The notes: generated by a model from the letters alone, not told the origin. A stretch of 64,000 bases of DNA from Bog-756 sp963704585 (GCA_963704585.1 OY969919.1:1674001-1738000), one strand, 5' to 3'; shown: positions 30,673-40,422, counted from the stretch's first letter. Numbers and translations are program-made.

Positions 30673-31845
30673 TCAGAGCGCGTTGTCCTTCGCCACCGAG
30701 CCGAGCCAGGCGGCCGACGGCTTCGGACGGCGTTCGAAGGTCTCGCGGTCGACCGACACGATGCCGAACGTCGGCCCGTAGCCGAGGACCCACTCGAAGT
30801 TGTCGAGCAGGCTCCAGTAGAAGTAGCCCCGCACGTCGATGCCCTCAGCGAGGCAGCCGGCGAGTCCGCGGAGCGCGCCCGTCACGTACTCGATGCGCTG
30901 GTCGTCCTGTGCGGTGCCGATGCCGTTCTCGGTCACGTACACCGGGAGCCCGCCGGTCATCTCCCACGCCCGGCGGATGGTCCCGCCGAGCGCGTCGGGC
31001 CAGAACTCGTAGCCCATCTGGGTGGTCCGCACCCCCGTCTCCGGGCCGAGCGAGCCGTCGGGGCCGATCCGATCGCGTGTGTAGGTCTGTACGCCGACGA
31101 AGTCGTCGCCGGCGGTCGCTTCGAGGAAGACGTCCTCGTTCGGCCGGCGGATGCGCTCGAGCCACTCCTCGCCACCGGGCTGGAGCTGGTAGTCGGTCAT
31201 CGAGAGGGTCAGCCCCACCGGGAAGTCGCCCGGACCCGAACGGATCGCGTCGACGCCCTTGCGGTGCGCCGCGACCAGCGCCTCGTTGACCACCCCGCGC
31301 CGGACGCGGTCGCGCACGCGGGGCGGGAAGATCCCGTGTCGCCACCCCATGGTGGCCACCACGTTGGGCTCGTTGAGCGTCCCCGCCATCCCGATGAGAT
31401 CGCCGAGGTGCTCGGTGGCGCGCTCGCAGTACCGGGCGAACCGGTCGGGCGCGTGCAGCGCCTCCCAGGTCCCGGCGGCCGCCAGCCAGCGCGGGTGGGT
31501 GAAGTGGTGGTAGGTGACCACCGGAAGCAGCCCGTGCTCGTGACAGGTCGCGAGCATGCGCCGGTAGTGCTCGAGGGCGACCCGTGAGAACTCGCCCTCC
31601 TCCGGCTCGATGCGGCTCCACTCGAGGGAGAACCGGTACGACGTGAAGCCGAGGCTCTTGACGAGGGCGATGTCCTCGGGGAACCGGTGGTAGGAGTCGC
31701 ACGCGTCGCCGCTCACGTCGACGCAGCCCGAGGCCGGGTCGTGCTCGAACGCCCACCAGTCGTTGTTCACGTTGCCGCCCTCGATCTGGTGGGCGGCGGT
31801 CGCCGTCCCCCAGACGAACCCGTCGGGGAAGGTGGTCGTCGGCAT
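30673..31845 (-). CDS. glycoside hydrolase family 1 beta-glucosidase
   Basis: A 390-residue GH1 enzyme, retaining beta-glycosidase with a TIM-barrel fold. The general acid/base Glu lies in AGTLNEPNVVA (about residue 158) and the nucleophile Glu in VYVTENGIGTA (about 307). The N-terminus PDGFVWGTATAAHQIEGG and DNFEWVLGYGPTFGIVSVD are typical, with the latter holding substrate-binding residues. It is slightly shorter than the usual 440-460 residues. No signal peptide, so intracellular. Specificity (glucosides, galactosides or fucosides) cannot be decided. Confidence 0.93.
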   Translation of the reverse strand: MPTTTFPDGFVWGTATAAHQIEGGNVNNDWWAFEHDPASGCVDVSGDACDSYHRFPEDIALVKSLGFTSYRFSLEWSRIEPEEGEFSRVALEHYRRMLATCHEHGLLPVVTYHHFTHPRWLAAAGTWEALHAPDRFARYCERATEHLGDLIGMAGTLNEPNVVATMGWRHGIFPPRVRDRVRRGVVNEALVAAHRKGVDAIRSGPGDFPVGLTLSMTDYQLQPGGEEWLERIRRPNEDVFLEATAGDDFVGVQTYTRDRIGPDGSLGPETGVRTTQMGYEFWPDALGGTIRRAWEMTGGLPVYVTENGIGTAQDDQRIEYVTGALRGLAGCLAEGIDVRGYFYWSLLDNFEWVLGYGPTFGIVSVDRETFERRPKPSAAWLGSVAKDNAL

Positions 31846-31907
31846 GGGCGGCCACCGTAGGCGGGCGCGGCAGGGGCGGCCAACTCGTCACCTGGCAGGA
31901 TGGTGCG

Positions 31908-32765
31908 GTGAGCGACGCCCTCGAATTCCTCGTCGACCTCCTCGATCTCGAGCCCATCGAGGTCAACATCTTCCGCGGGGTCAACCCGAACGAGGACCGC
32001 CAGCGCGTCTTCGGCGGCCAGGTCGCGGCCCAGTCACTGATGGCGGCCGGTCGCACCGTGGACTCGGGCCGCGTCCACTCGCTGCACGCGTACTTCCTGC
32101 GCCCGGGCGACCCGAGCATCCCGATCCTCTACGAGGTCGACCGCATCCGCGACGGGCGCTCGTTCACCACCCGGCGGGTCGTCGCCATCCAGCACGGACG
32201 GGCCATCTTCAACATGTCGGCCTCGTTCCACGTCGACGAGGTCGGACTCGTCCACCAGGTCCCGATGCCGGAGGTTCCCGAGCCCGACACGCTCGAGACC
32301 CTGGCGTTCAGGCTCGAGCCCTACCGCGAGGCGCTCGAGGACTGGTTCGCGCGCCCCCACCCGATCGACCAGCGCCACATCGGCGCGCTGCCGTTCATGA
32401 AGGGGGCGAGCAAGGAGCCGGTCCAGCGGCTCTGGATCAGGGCCGACGGCACGCTCCCCGACGACCCACTGCTCCACGCCTGCATCGCGACCTACGCCTC
32501 GGACATGTCCCTCTTCGACACCATGCTCGCCCCCCACGACGTCGACTGGGACGACACCGACTTCATGGGAGCCAGCCTCGACCACTGCATGTGGTTCCAC
32601 CGGCCGTTCCGCGCGGACGAGTGGCTCCTCTACGACATGGACAGCCCGATCGCCTCCGGTGCGCGGGGCCTCGCACGCGGGTTCCTCTTCACCCAGGCCG
32701 GCGAGTTGGTGGTCTCGATGGTCCAAGAGGGGCTCATGCGCACCCTCGACGGGCCGAAGGCCTGA
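31908..32765 (+). CDS. tesB: acyl-CoA thioesterase II (TesB)
   Basis: A 285-residue double-hotdog thioesterase that hydrolyses acyl-CoA to free acid and CoA. The N-terminal hotdog shows NEDRQRVFGGQVAAQSLMAA and the C-terminal one FMGASLDHCMWFHRPFRAD, which carries the catalytic Asp, followed by SMVQEGLMR with the catalytic Gln. The GTG start at 31908 has a CAGGAT hexamer 12 nt upstream and no ribosome-binding site. It is divergent from the GH1 gene. Confidence 0.93.
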   Translation: MSDALEFLVDLLDLEPIEVNIFRGVNPNEDRQRVFGGQVAAQSLMAAGRTVDSGRVHSLHAYFLRPGDPSIPILYEVDRIRDGRSFTTRRVVAIQHGRAIFNMSASFHVDEVGLVHQVPMPEVPEPDTLETLAFRLEPYREALEDWFARPHPIDQRHIGALPFMKGASKEPVQRLWIRADGTLPDDPLLHACIATYASDMSLFDTMLAPHDVDWDDTDFMGASLDHCMWFHRPFRADEWLLYDMDSPIASGARGLARGFLFTQAGELVVSMVQEGLMRTLDGPKA

Positions 32766-32789
32766 GGGCCTGGCCCGGCCGCCGGCCGG

Positions 32790-34059
32790 TCAGCGGTCGG
32801 CGATCGCCACGTAGTCGCGTGCGCCGTCGCCGATGTAGAGCTGACGCGGGCGGGTGATCTTCGAGTCCTGGTCGAGCATCTCCTGCCAGTGCGCGAGCCA
32901 GCCGGCGGTGCGCGGGATGGCGAACAGGACCGGGAACATCTCGAGCGGGAAGCCCATCGCCTGGTAGATGAGGCCCGAGTAGAAGTCGACGTTCGGGTAG
33001 AGCTTGCGCGAGGTGAAGTACTCGTCGGAGAGGGCGATCTCCTCGAGCTTGAGCGCGATGTCGAGCAGCGGGTTCTTGCCGGTGATCTCGAAGACCTCGT
33101 CGGCGGTGCGCTTGATGATGCGCGCGCGGGTCGTAGCTCTTGTACACGCGGTGGCCGAAGCCCTGGAGCCGGCCGGCCGATCCCTCCTTCACCGACGCGA
33201 TGAACGGCTCGACGTTCTCGAGCGAGCCGATGTCGGTCAGCATCCGGATCACCGCCTCGTTCGCGCCTCCGTGGCGGGGGCCGTAGAGGGCCGCGCACGC
33301 CGCCGCGCACGCCGAGTAGGGGTCGGCGTGCGACGAGCCGACCGTCCGCATCGCGGTCGTCGAGCAGTTCTGCTCGTGGTCGGCGTGGAGGATGAAGAGG
33401 ATGTCGAGGGCCCGGGCGAGCGCGGGGTTCGCGTCGAACCTCGGCTCGGCCGTCTTCCACATCATCGAGAGGAAGTTGGCGCAGAAGTGGAGGGAGTTGT
33501 CCGGGTAGACGAAGGGCATCCCCACGCTGAACCGGTGTGCGGCCGCCGCCAGGGTCGGCATCTTGGCGATGAGCCGGATGATCTGCTTGTTGCGCAGCTC
33601 GATGTCGAAGATCTCCTTCGCGTCGAGGTAGAAGGTCGAGAGCGCGGCCACCGCGGAGACCAGCATCCCCATCGGGTGGGCGTCGTAGTGGAAGCCCTCG
33701 AGGAACCGCTTGCGTACGTTCTCGTGGATGAAGGTGTGGTGGGTGACCTCGTGCTGCCAGTGCTCGAACTCGGTCGCGGTCGGCAGTTCGCCGTTGAGGA
33801 GGAGGAACGCGACCTCGAGGTAGGTCGAGTCCTCGGCGAGCTGCTCGATCGGGTAGCCGCGGTAGCGGAGGATCCCCTCGTCGCCGTCGAGGTAGGTGAT
33901 CGAGCTCTCGCACGCGGCGGTCGACACGAGACCCGGGTCGTAGAACCACACGCCCGGTAGGAGCTTCGTCCACTGGCTCGCCGAGATCCCACCGTTCTCG
34001 ATCGGGATCTCCATCGACTCGCCGGTGCGGTTGTCGGTGATGGTGATGCTCTCGGCCAC
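32790..34059 (-). CDS. gltA: citrate synthase (frameshift near 33124)
   Basis: Type II citrate synthase, about 422 residues, condensing oxaloacetate and acetyl-CoA. Visible motifs: FHYDAHPMGMLVSAVAALST, LHADHEQNCSTTAMRTVGSS (catalytic His) and GFGHRVYKSYDPRA. In the (CG)n tract at about 33120-33128 two bases are missing, so the reading passes from DPRA into HHQA instead of RIIKRTADEVFEITGK; the correct sequence continues in another frame and ends YVAIADR at 32790. An indel in a dinucleotide repeat points to sequencing error. The GTG at 34059 is chosen, with GGAGG 11 nt upstream. Confidence 0.93.
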
Positions 34060-34255
34060 GGGCCTCAAACCCTCCGTCAGTCGTCGTCCCACTCGACGGT
34101 GGACTCGGCCGATCCTAGATCCTCGGGTCGCGACGTCATCCAATTCTCCCACACCGCATTTCGCCGTCGCCCGCGTGGTGCGGCCTCCCCGCGTCGACGA
34201 CCGCAGCGAGCGATGGTGGCGGCTTCGGTCTCGCCGGCGCGTCCCCCTGCGCCCC

Positions 34256-35458
34256 TCACGCGGTGATCTGGAGGAAGAAGGTCTGCGTCGACCCGGCGGG
34301 ACTCGCCTGGCTCGGCGGCGTGACCACCGCGATCGAGTAGCCGTAGAGGTGGCCCGAGGCGACCGTCAGCGGGGGCAGGGTGACCGCGGTCGAGCCGCCG
34401 GGACGGACCGAGGTGGCGGTGGCGCGGGTGCGGCCGCCGGTCGCGCCGGCGGGGGGCGGCGCGGTGCCCGGGGGGTCGGCCACCGCGAGCAGCGCCGTGA
34501 CCACGACGTCTGTTTCGGGGACGGTGCCGCAGTTGGTCACCGTGACCTCGGCACTCACCGAGGCGGTCGGCGGGAGGACGGTCGGTGTGGCCGTGGGGAC
34601 GGCCGTGACCGGCTGTGCGCAGGAGTCGGCGACGATCCCGATGCCGCCCGTCGCGACGGCCGGCGGGGTGAGGCCGACCGACGAGATGATCAGCTCGTGG
34701 AAGGGCACGAGCGACGCCGAGCCCGCGAGGGCTCCCGCGGCGTCGGCGAGGGCGACCGCGCTGAGCGGGGAACTCGTGTACGGCCGCGGGACCCACACCG
34801 ATCGCGGGAGGCCGATCGGCGTCGGCTGCTGCCGGCCCAGGGCGGCGACCGACCGGTACTCGTCGTCCGATTGCTGGAAGAGGAGACCGACCGCCTCGAG
34901 CTGGCGCGCGGCCTGGTCGATGGAGAGCAGGGGCCCTGTCGCGGTCGTGGTCGTCGTCGCCGGCGCGCCCGCGATCGGCAGCGGCGACATGCCGAGCAGC
35001 TCGTCGACGGTGGTCCGCAGTTCCGCGACCCCCGTCGCCCGGTCGGCCATCACGTGCACGAACCCCGCGCCGACCGCGCCGGTCGGGAACGACGTCCCGA
35101 CGGACGACGCCTGACTCGCCTGCGACGCGCTCGCCTCCACCGCGGTGTCGAGCGACTGCTCGAGCTCGGCGCGCGCTGTCGCGAAGTACGGGACGAGCTG
35201 GTTCGGCGTGGCCGGAGCCGCCGCCATCGCCGTGGCCAGCTCAGCGCCGGTCCGGCTCGACGCGGCCGCGATCCGCGAGGCCAGTGCGTCGAAGCCCGTC
35301 GCGGCCGAACGGCGGTAGCCGCTCGACTGCGCGTGGATCTCGGCCACCGAGCCGACGAGGAGCACGAGTGTGAGGGTCGCCGCCGCGGCGAGGACGACCG
35401 TCCGCCCCCAGTTGGTGCGTCCGGCGGGGTGCCGGCGACGGCGTCGAGCCCTGGGCAT
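34256..35458 (-). CDS. membrane-anchored secreted protein of unknown function
   Basis: A 400-residue protein with a basic N-terminus (MPRARRRRRHPAGR) and one signal-anchor span (VVLAAAATLTLVLLVGSVA), so most of it should be outside. The next ~120 residues are helical and Ala/Ser-rich, with SASQASQASSVG repeats. After a Thr-rich linker (ATTTTTATG) comes a second helical part and then a beta-rich C-terminal domain (TASVSAEVTVTNCGTVPETD) resembling an Ig-like/CARDB fold. No family recognised. A TATCGT box lies 13 nt before the ATG. It is 89 bp upstream of sqdB on the same strand with no functional link visible. Confidence 0.7.
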   Translation of the reverse strand: MPRARRRRRHPAGRTNWGRTVVLAAAATLTLVLLVGSVAEIHAQSSGYRRSAATGFDALASRIAAASSRTGAELATAMAAAPATPNQLVPYFATARAELEQSLDTAVEASASQASQASSVGTSFPTGAVGAGFVHVMADRATGVAELRTTVDELLGMSPLPIAGAPATTTTTATGPLLSIDQAARQLEAVGLLFQQSDDEYRSVAALGRQQPTPIGLPRSVWVPRPYTSSPLSAVALADAAGALAGSASLVPFHELIISSVGLTPPAVATGGIGIVADSCAQPVTAVPTATPTVLPPTASVSAEVTVTNCGTVPETDVVVTALLAVADPPGTAPPPAGATGGRTRATATSVRPGGSTAVTLPPLTVASGHLYGYSIAVVTPPSQASPAGSTQTFFLQITA

Positions 35459-35546
35459 CCCGACGACGATACTGCCGGGCCGTGGTCGGACCCCGGCGCT
35501 GAGCAGGGCGATCGACGACCGCGCGCCGGGCGCCGTCAGGACGCGG

Positions 35547-36779
35547 TCAGCCGGCGGTCACCTGCTCGTCGGTCCCGCTCGTCTCGCCGACGCCCGGTGC
35601 GACAGGAGCGGCGCCCGAGGTCGGGAGGTCGCTCGCCGTGCTGCGCCACTCGACGGTCGGCCGGATCGCGGCCTCGTTCACGTGCGCCTTGTACTTGTCG
35701 GCCACCGTGAGGATCGACTGGAGCACCGACGAGGTGAGGAGGTGGGGGACGAGTCCGAGATCGAGCAGCTTGGTGTGGGCCGCACGGTAGTAGTGGTCCT
35801 CCTTCTCGACCCGCGGATCCGGCGAGTGCTCGATCACCGCGTCGCCCGCGTACTCCGCGACGACCATGTCGGCCATCTGCGCGACCGAGTAGGACTCCGT
35901 GAACTGGTTGAACACGCGGAACTCGCCGCGCTCGGCGGGGTGCTCGATCGCTAGCTCGACGCAGGCGAGCGTGTCGAGGATGTTGAGCATGCCCCGGGTC
36001 TGGCCGCCGGAGCCGTAGACCGTGAGCGCGTGCCCGGTGACGGCCTGCACGCAGAACCGGTTGAGGACGGTCCCGAAGACGCCGTCGTAGTCGAACCGGG
36101 TCGCGAGGTCGGGGTGGAGGCCGGTCTCCTCGGTCTCGGACCCGTAGACGATGCCCTGGTTGAGATCGGTTGCGCGCAGGCCCCAGATGCGGCAGGCGAA
36201 CATGATGTTGTGGCTGTCGTGCACCTTCGAGAGGTGGTAGAAGGAGCCCGGCTGCTTCGGGTAGGGCAGGACGTCGGTCCGCCCGCGGTGGGTGATCTCG
36301 ATGAAGCCCTCTTCGATGTCGATGTTGGGCGTGCCGTACTCGCCCATCGTCCCGAGCTTGACCAGATGGATGTCACGGTTCTGCTCGGCGATCGCGTAGA
36401 GCAGGTTGAGGGTGCCGGCGACGTTGTTGACCTGCGTGTAGACCGCGTGCTTCCGGTCGATCATCGAGTACGGGGCGGAGCGCTGCTCGGCGAAGTGCAC
36501 CACGGCGTCCGGCTGGAACGACGAGACCGTGTCGACCACGAAGTGCGGATCGGTCAGATCGCCGACGAAGAGGTCGATCGTCAGGTCCGAGACGTCGTGC
36601 CAGCGGCGCACGCGCTGCTGCAGGCTCGCGATCGGCACCAGGCTGTCGACACCCATCTCGAGGTCGTATCCACGACGCGCGAAGTTGTCGACGATCCCGA
36701 CGCGGTGGCCGCGTCGCGACAGATACAGCGCGGTCGGCCAACCGAGATAGCCATCACCACCGAGGACCAAGATGTTCAC
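35547..36779 (-). CDS. sqdB: UDP-sulfoquinovose synthase
   Basis: A 410-residue SDR-superfamily enzyme that makes UDP-sulfoquinovose from UDP-glucose and sulfite, the head-group donor of sulfolipid SQDG. NAD-binding is shown by ILVLGGDGYLGWPTALYL. The catalytic Thr lies in KLGTMGEYGTPNIDIEEG and the Tyr-Lys pair in SFYHLSKVHDSHN. GIVYGSETEETGLH and YGSGGQTRGMLNI are SqdB-specific. The C-terminal 30 residues are a low-complexity tail. The GTG at 36779 has GGGAG about 8 nt upstream. No SqdX glycosyltransferase lies in the window, so the acceptor lipid or glycan is unknown. Confidence 0.92.
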   Translation of the reverse strand: MNILVLGGDGYLGWPTALYLSRRGHRVGIVDNFARRGYDLEMGVDSLVPIASLQQRVRRWHDVSDLTIDLFVGDLTDPHFVVDTVSSFQPDAVVHFAEQRSAPYSMIDRKHAVYTQVNNVAGTLNLLYAIAEQNRDIHLVKLGTMGEYGTPNIDIEEGFIEITHRGRTDVLPYPKQPGSFYHLSKVHDSHNIMFACRIWGLRATDLNQGIVYGSETEETGLHPDLATRFDYDGVFGTVLNRFCVQAVTGHALTVYGSGGQTRGMLNILDTLACVELAIEHPAERGEFRVFNQFTESYSVAQMADMVVAEYAGDAVIEHSPDPRVEKEDHYYRAAHTKLLDLGLVPHLLTSSVLQSILTVADKYKAHVNEAAIRPTVEWRSTASDLPTSGAAPVAPGVGETSGTDEQVTAG

Positions 36780-37045
36780 GATGTGCTCCCTCTCGCTCCC
36801 CCCGACAACGATGCTCGCCCTTCCAGCACCGCCTCCCGACCGAGCGGGTCGGGCCCGTATATTTACCACTCCCGACCTTGGAGGCGCCTGAGAATCAGCC
36901 GGAAATCACGGCGCACTCACAGAGAATTGACCAGTTCCTAACAATTGGTGAGGGCGGCGAGGCAGGCAATTCCCACCGAGCGTGGTCCTCTGTGCCGCTC
37001 CTCGGAGCACGGAGCGTGACGGCGTGATGCCGTGTGCCGGACCAC

Positions 37046-38509
37046 TCAGGCGTGCTCGGCGTCCAGTCCCGCCTCGACGGGCACGTCGACGACCGGCGGC
37101 AGGGCCTCGCGCACCGGCTCGTCGGCGACGACGGCCCCGAGCTCGGGTGCCTGGATCGCCCGGGTGGCGGTGTCGACCGTCTGCGGTGAGGCGAGCTCCT
37201 TCTCGCCCGCGCCCACCACCCCCATCGACGAGAACTGCCGCGCCGTTACGAGCACCCGTCCCTCGAGCGATCCGACCGCGCTGTTGTACGCGGTGACGGC
37301 GCTCGTCAGACCCTTCCCGACCGTGGCGAGGTACCCGCCGAACGTCGAGAGCCGCTCGTAGAGGAGCTTGCCGAGCCGCTGCACGTCGCGTGCGCTCGTG
37401 GCCATCTCGTCCTGCTGCCACCCGTACGCGACCGCGCGCAGCAGGGCGATGAGCGACGTCGGCGTCGCGAGGAGGACGTGGTTCGCAACCGCGTGCTCCA
37501 TGAGGCCGGGCTCGTGCTCGAGCGCGGCGGTGAGGAGCGGATCGCCGGGGATGAAGGCGACGACGAACTCGGGAGAGGGGTCGACCGACTTCCAGTACTC
37601 CTTCTTCGCGAGGGCGTCGACGTGCTGCTTGACCTGGCGGCCGTGGTTGGCGAGGTGGGCGCGGCGCCTGTCCTCGTCGTCGGCGTCGTTCGCGTCGAGG
37701 AAGGACTGCATCGGCACCTTGGCGTCGACCGCGACGTTCTTGCCCCCCGGGAGATGGACCACGAGGTCGGGCCGGACGCGGCCGCCCTCCCCGTCCGCGG
37801 TCACCTGCTCGTCGAAGTCGCAGTGTTCCAGCATCCCGGCCATCTCGACCACGCGACGGAGCTGGAGCTCGCCCCACCTGCCCCGGGTCTGCGGCGAGCG
37901 CAGCGCCGTCACCAGGTTGCGGGTCTCCTTCTCGAGCTTGCCGTGCGAGGTCGAGAGGTGCTGCATCTGCTCGGTGAGGGACGTGTAGGCCCGCTGACGC
38001 TCGACCTCGAGCTGCTGGATGCCCTTCTCGTACGCGCCGAGCTGCTCGCGGATGGGCTTGAGGAGCTGCTCGATGGCCTCCTGGCGTTTGGCGAGGTCGC
38101 CGTCCGCGGCGAGGCGGGTCTCCCCGAGCTTGGTGTCGGCCAACTGCAGGAACTGCTCGTTGTTCTTCGCGAGCGCCTCGGCCGAGAGGGTGGCGAAGGC
38201 CCCGGTGAGCTGCGAGCGGACCTCCTCGAAGTCGGCGGCCCTCTTCGCCGCGTCGTCGCGCTCGTGCTCGAGGGCGAGCTCGAGCCGGGCGGCCTCGGTG
38301 CGCAGCGCCTGGGCCGTGGCACGCTCCGCTTCGAGGCTCCCCCGGAGCCCCTCGACCTCGGCCGTGAGCCTGGCGCCCTGCTCCGCCGCGGCCGCGAGCC
38401 GCGCCTCGGCCGTCCGCGCGGCGGTCACCTGGCCGGACCGGGCCAGCAGGCCCACGACCAGGCCGACCACGGCTCCGACGAGCAGGCCGACGACGAGTCC
38501 GGTGATCAT
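37046..38509 (-). CDS. rmuC: RmuC-family DNA recombination protein
   Basis: A 487-residue RmuC homologue, linked to limiting rearrangements at inverted repeats. It has an N-terminal membrane anchor (ITGLVVGLLVGAVVGLVVGL), a long coiled coil (residues about 25-185) and a PD-(D/E)xK-like nuclease domain (RGRWGELQLRRVVEMAGM; RPDLVVHLPGGKNVAVDAK; FVVAFIPGDPLL). The ATG at 38509 is chosen because GAGGAGG lies 9 nt upstream. It is divergent from phoU. Confidence 0.93.
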   Translation of the reverse strand: MITGLVVGLLVGAVVGLVVGLLARSGQVTAARTAEARLAAAAEQGARLTAEVEGLRGSLEAERATAQALRTEAARLELALEHERDDAAKRAADFEEVRSQLTGAFATLSAEALAKNNEQFLQLADTKLGETRLAADGDLAKRQEAIEQLLKPIREQLGAYEKGIQQLEVERQRAYTSLTEQMQHLSTSHGKLEKETRNLVTALRSPQTRGRWGELQLRRVVEMAGMLEHCDFDEQVTADGEGGRVRPDLVVHLPGGKNVAVDAKVPMQSFLDANDADDEDRRRAHLANHGRQVKQHVDALAKKEYWKSVDPSPEFVVAFIPGDPLLTAALEHEPGLMEHAVANHVLLATPTSLIALLRAVAYGWQQDEMATSARDVQRLGKLLYERLSTFGGYLATVGKGLTSAVTAYNSAVGSLEGRVLVTARQFSSMGVVGAGEKELASPQTVDTATRAIQAPELGAVVADEPVREALPPVVDVPVEAGLDAEHA

Positions 38510-38616
38510 GGTGCGCCCTCCTCGGAGCGGAATGCAGGGCCGCAGCGGCCCGCGGCCAAGCGTACCGACCGGGTGTGCCGCTCCCGGGTGAGGAGGTCGA
38601 CGCCGCCTGGCGCGGA

Positions 38617-38622
38617 TACGGT
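38617..38622 (+). promoter_or_regulatory. -10 box TACGGT of phoU
   Basis: The box starts 13 nt before GTG 38630, which favours this start over the GTG at 38621. Confidence 0.4.
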
Positions 38623-38629
38623 GAGCGGG

Positions 38630-39259
38630 GTGGACAACCCGCTCGAGCAGATCGACCGGATGCTCATCCAGCTCTTCGCGATGGTGGGCGAGTCGGTCTC
38701 CGGCGCGACCCACGCGCTGCTCTCGGGCGACCGCGAGGCGGCCAAGGCACTGGCCGACCGTGACGAGGCGGTCGACACGCTGTACCACGACATCGAGCGC
38801 CTCACCCTCCAGCAGCTGACCGTCGGCGGGATCACCTCACCGAAGGACCTCCGCTTCCTGGTGACCGTCATCCGCATGCTGCCCGACCTCGAGCGCAACG
38901 GCGACCTCGCCGAGCACGTCGCCCGGCGCGCCGCCAGGGGCCTCGGCAGCGAGCTCTCGGCACGCAGCCGTGGTCTCGTCGAGCGGATGGGCGAGGTCGC
39001 CATCCACATGTGGCGGGCGACGACCGACGCCTACGCGGAGCGCATGCCGATGGCGGCCGCGGTCGTCGACTCGCTCGACGACGAGATGGACGACCTGCAC
39101 GTGAGCCTCACCGTCGAGGTCGTCGCCGGGACGATGCCGCTGCCGGTCGCGGTCGAGCTCGCCATGGTGGCCCGCTTCTACGAGCGCTTCGGGGACCACG
39201 CGGTCAACCTCGCCAAGCGGGTCACCGGGCTCGCGCCGGCCGCCGCGCCCGTTCCCTGA
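38630..39259 (+). CDS. phoU: PhoU-type phosphate signalling protein
   Basis: A 209-residue all-helical PhoU with two three-helix bundles. PhoU represses phosphate uptake and signalling through the Pst transporter and a PhoR kinase. Each half carries the metal-cluster motif: DLERNGDLAEHVARR and FYERFGDHAVNLAKRV. The C-terminus is a short Ala/Pro tail. No pst or pho genes are adjacent. The GTG at 38630 is preferred; GTG 38621 would add three residues. Confidence 0.9.
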   Translation: MDNPLEQIDRMLIQLFAMVGESVSGATHALLSGDREAAKALADRDEAVDTLYHDIERLTLQQLTVGGITSPKDLRFLVTVIRMLPDLERNGDLAEHVARRAARGLGSELSARSRGLVERMGEVAIHMWRATTDAYAERMPMAAAVVDSLDDEMDDLHVSLTVEVVAGTMPLPVAVELAMVARFYERFGDHAVNLAKRVTGLAPAAAPVP

Positions 39260-39266
39260 AGGTCTG

Positions 39267-39322
39267 CGCCGGCCGCGACGGCGGACCGGACGGCGACTGC
39301 GGCTGACGGACCTCGCGGCCGG
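39267..39322. terminator. inverted repeat between convergent phoU and asd
   Basis: CCGGCCGCGA (39267-39276) and TCGCGGCCGG (39313-39322) are exact inverses with a 36-nt spacer, placed between two convergent stops. A terminator role is inferred from position. Confidence 0.35.
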
Positions 39323-39331
39323 TGTGCGCGT

Positions 39332-40363
39332 TCAGGCCACGATGCTGCGGGCGACGAGCTCCTCGGCGATCTGCACCGCGTTGAGCGCCGCGCCCTTGCG
39401 CAGGTTGTCGCCGCTCACAAAGAGCGCGAGCGCGTGGCCGGCGCCGTCCGCCACGCGCACCCTGCCGACCAGCGTGGGATCGATCCCTGCGGCCTCGAGC
39501 GGGGTCGGCGCCTCCACCGGCCGCACGCCGGGGGCCGACGCGAGCAAATCGTTGGCCGTCTCGGGCAAGAGCGGCGCGGCGAACTCGGCGACGATCGCGA
39601 GCGAGTGACCGGTGAAGACCGGCACGCGCACGCAGGTGCAGGCAACCGCGAGGTCGGGGATCGCGAGGATCTTGCGGCTCTCGTCGCGGAATTTCTGCTC
39701 CTCGTTGGTCTCGCCCGACCCGTCGCCGACCAGGTGCCCGGCGATCGGCAGCACGTTGTGCGCGATCACGCCGGGGAACGTCGACGGTGCCGGATAGGGC
39801 ACGCTGCCCCCGTCGAAGGTGAGCTCGGCCGCCCGGTCGACGGTCTTGACGAGCTGGCCCTCGAGCTCCGCCACACCGGCGAGCCCCGCGCCCGAGACCG
39901 CCTGGTAGGTCGAGACCACGAGCCGCCGGAGCCCCGCCGCGTCATGGAGCGGCTTGAGCACCGGCATCGCGACCATCGTCGTGCAGTTCGGGTTGGCGAC
40001 GATCCCCTTGCCGATCGCGTCGAGGGCGTCGGCGTTGACCTCGGGGACCACGAGGGGCACGTCGGGGTCCATCCGCCACGCGGAGGAGTTGTCGATCACG
40101 ATCGCGCCGGCAGCGACGAAGCGCGGGGCGAGCTCCCGCGAGGCGGTCGCGCCGCTCGAGAACAGGGCGACGTCCACCCCCGTGACGTCGGCCGTGGCGG
40201 CGTCCTCGACCACGAGCTCCTCGCCGCGGAAGGCGAGACGCCGGCCCGCCGAGCGGGACGACGCGAAGAGCCGGAGGTCGTCGAGGGGGAAGTCGCGCGT
40301 GTCGAGGACCGCCCGCATCACCGAACCCACCTGGCCGGTCGCGCCCACGACCCCGACTCGCAT
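39332..40363 (-). CDS. asd: aspartate-semialdehyde dehydrogenase
   Basis: A 343-residue enzyme that reduces aspartyl phosphate to aspartate semialdehyde with NADPH, the branch point to lysine, DAP, methionine and threonine. The Rossmann start GVVGATGQVGSVM, SSGATASRE phosphate loop, catalytic Cys in ANPNCTTM (about residue 128) and VPVFTGHS are all present. Gene order lysC-asd with a 59-bp gap is conserved in actinobacteria. A TAGACT box (40375-40370) 12 nt before the ATG suggests an additional leaderless start of its own. Confidence 0.96.
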   Translation of the reverse strand: MRVGVVGATGQVGSVMRAVLDTRDFPLDDLRLFASSRSAGRRLAFRGEELVVEDAATADVTGVDVALFSSGATASRELAPRFVAAGAIVIDNSSAWRMDPDVPLVVPEVNADALDAIGKGIVANPNCTTMVAMPVLKPLHDAAGLRRLVVSTYQAVSGAGLAGVAELEGQLVKTVDRAAELTFDGGSVPYPAPSTFPGVIAHNVLPIAGHLVGDGSGETNEEQKFRDESRKILAIPDLAVACTCVRVPVFTGHSLAIVAEFAAPLLPETANDLLASAPGVRPVEAPTPLEAAGIDPTLVGRVRVADGAGHALALFVSGDNLRKGAALNAVQIAEELVARSIVA

Positions 40364-40369
40364 GGATGC

Positions 40370-40375
40370 AGTCTA
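40370..40375 (-). promoter_or_regulatory. -10 box TAGACT of asd
   Basis: Lies 12 nt upstream of the ATG in the lysC-asd gap, implying asd can be transcribed independently of lysC. Confidence 0.4.
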
Positions 40376-40422
40376 CGGCCGCCCCTCGCCGCCGGACCTC
40401 CGCCCGCGCGGTGCGTGCCCGC

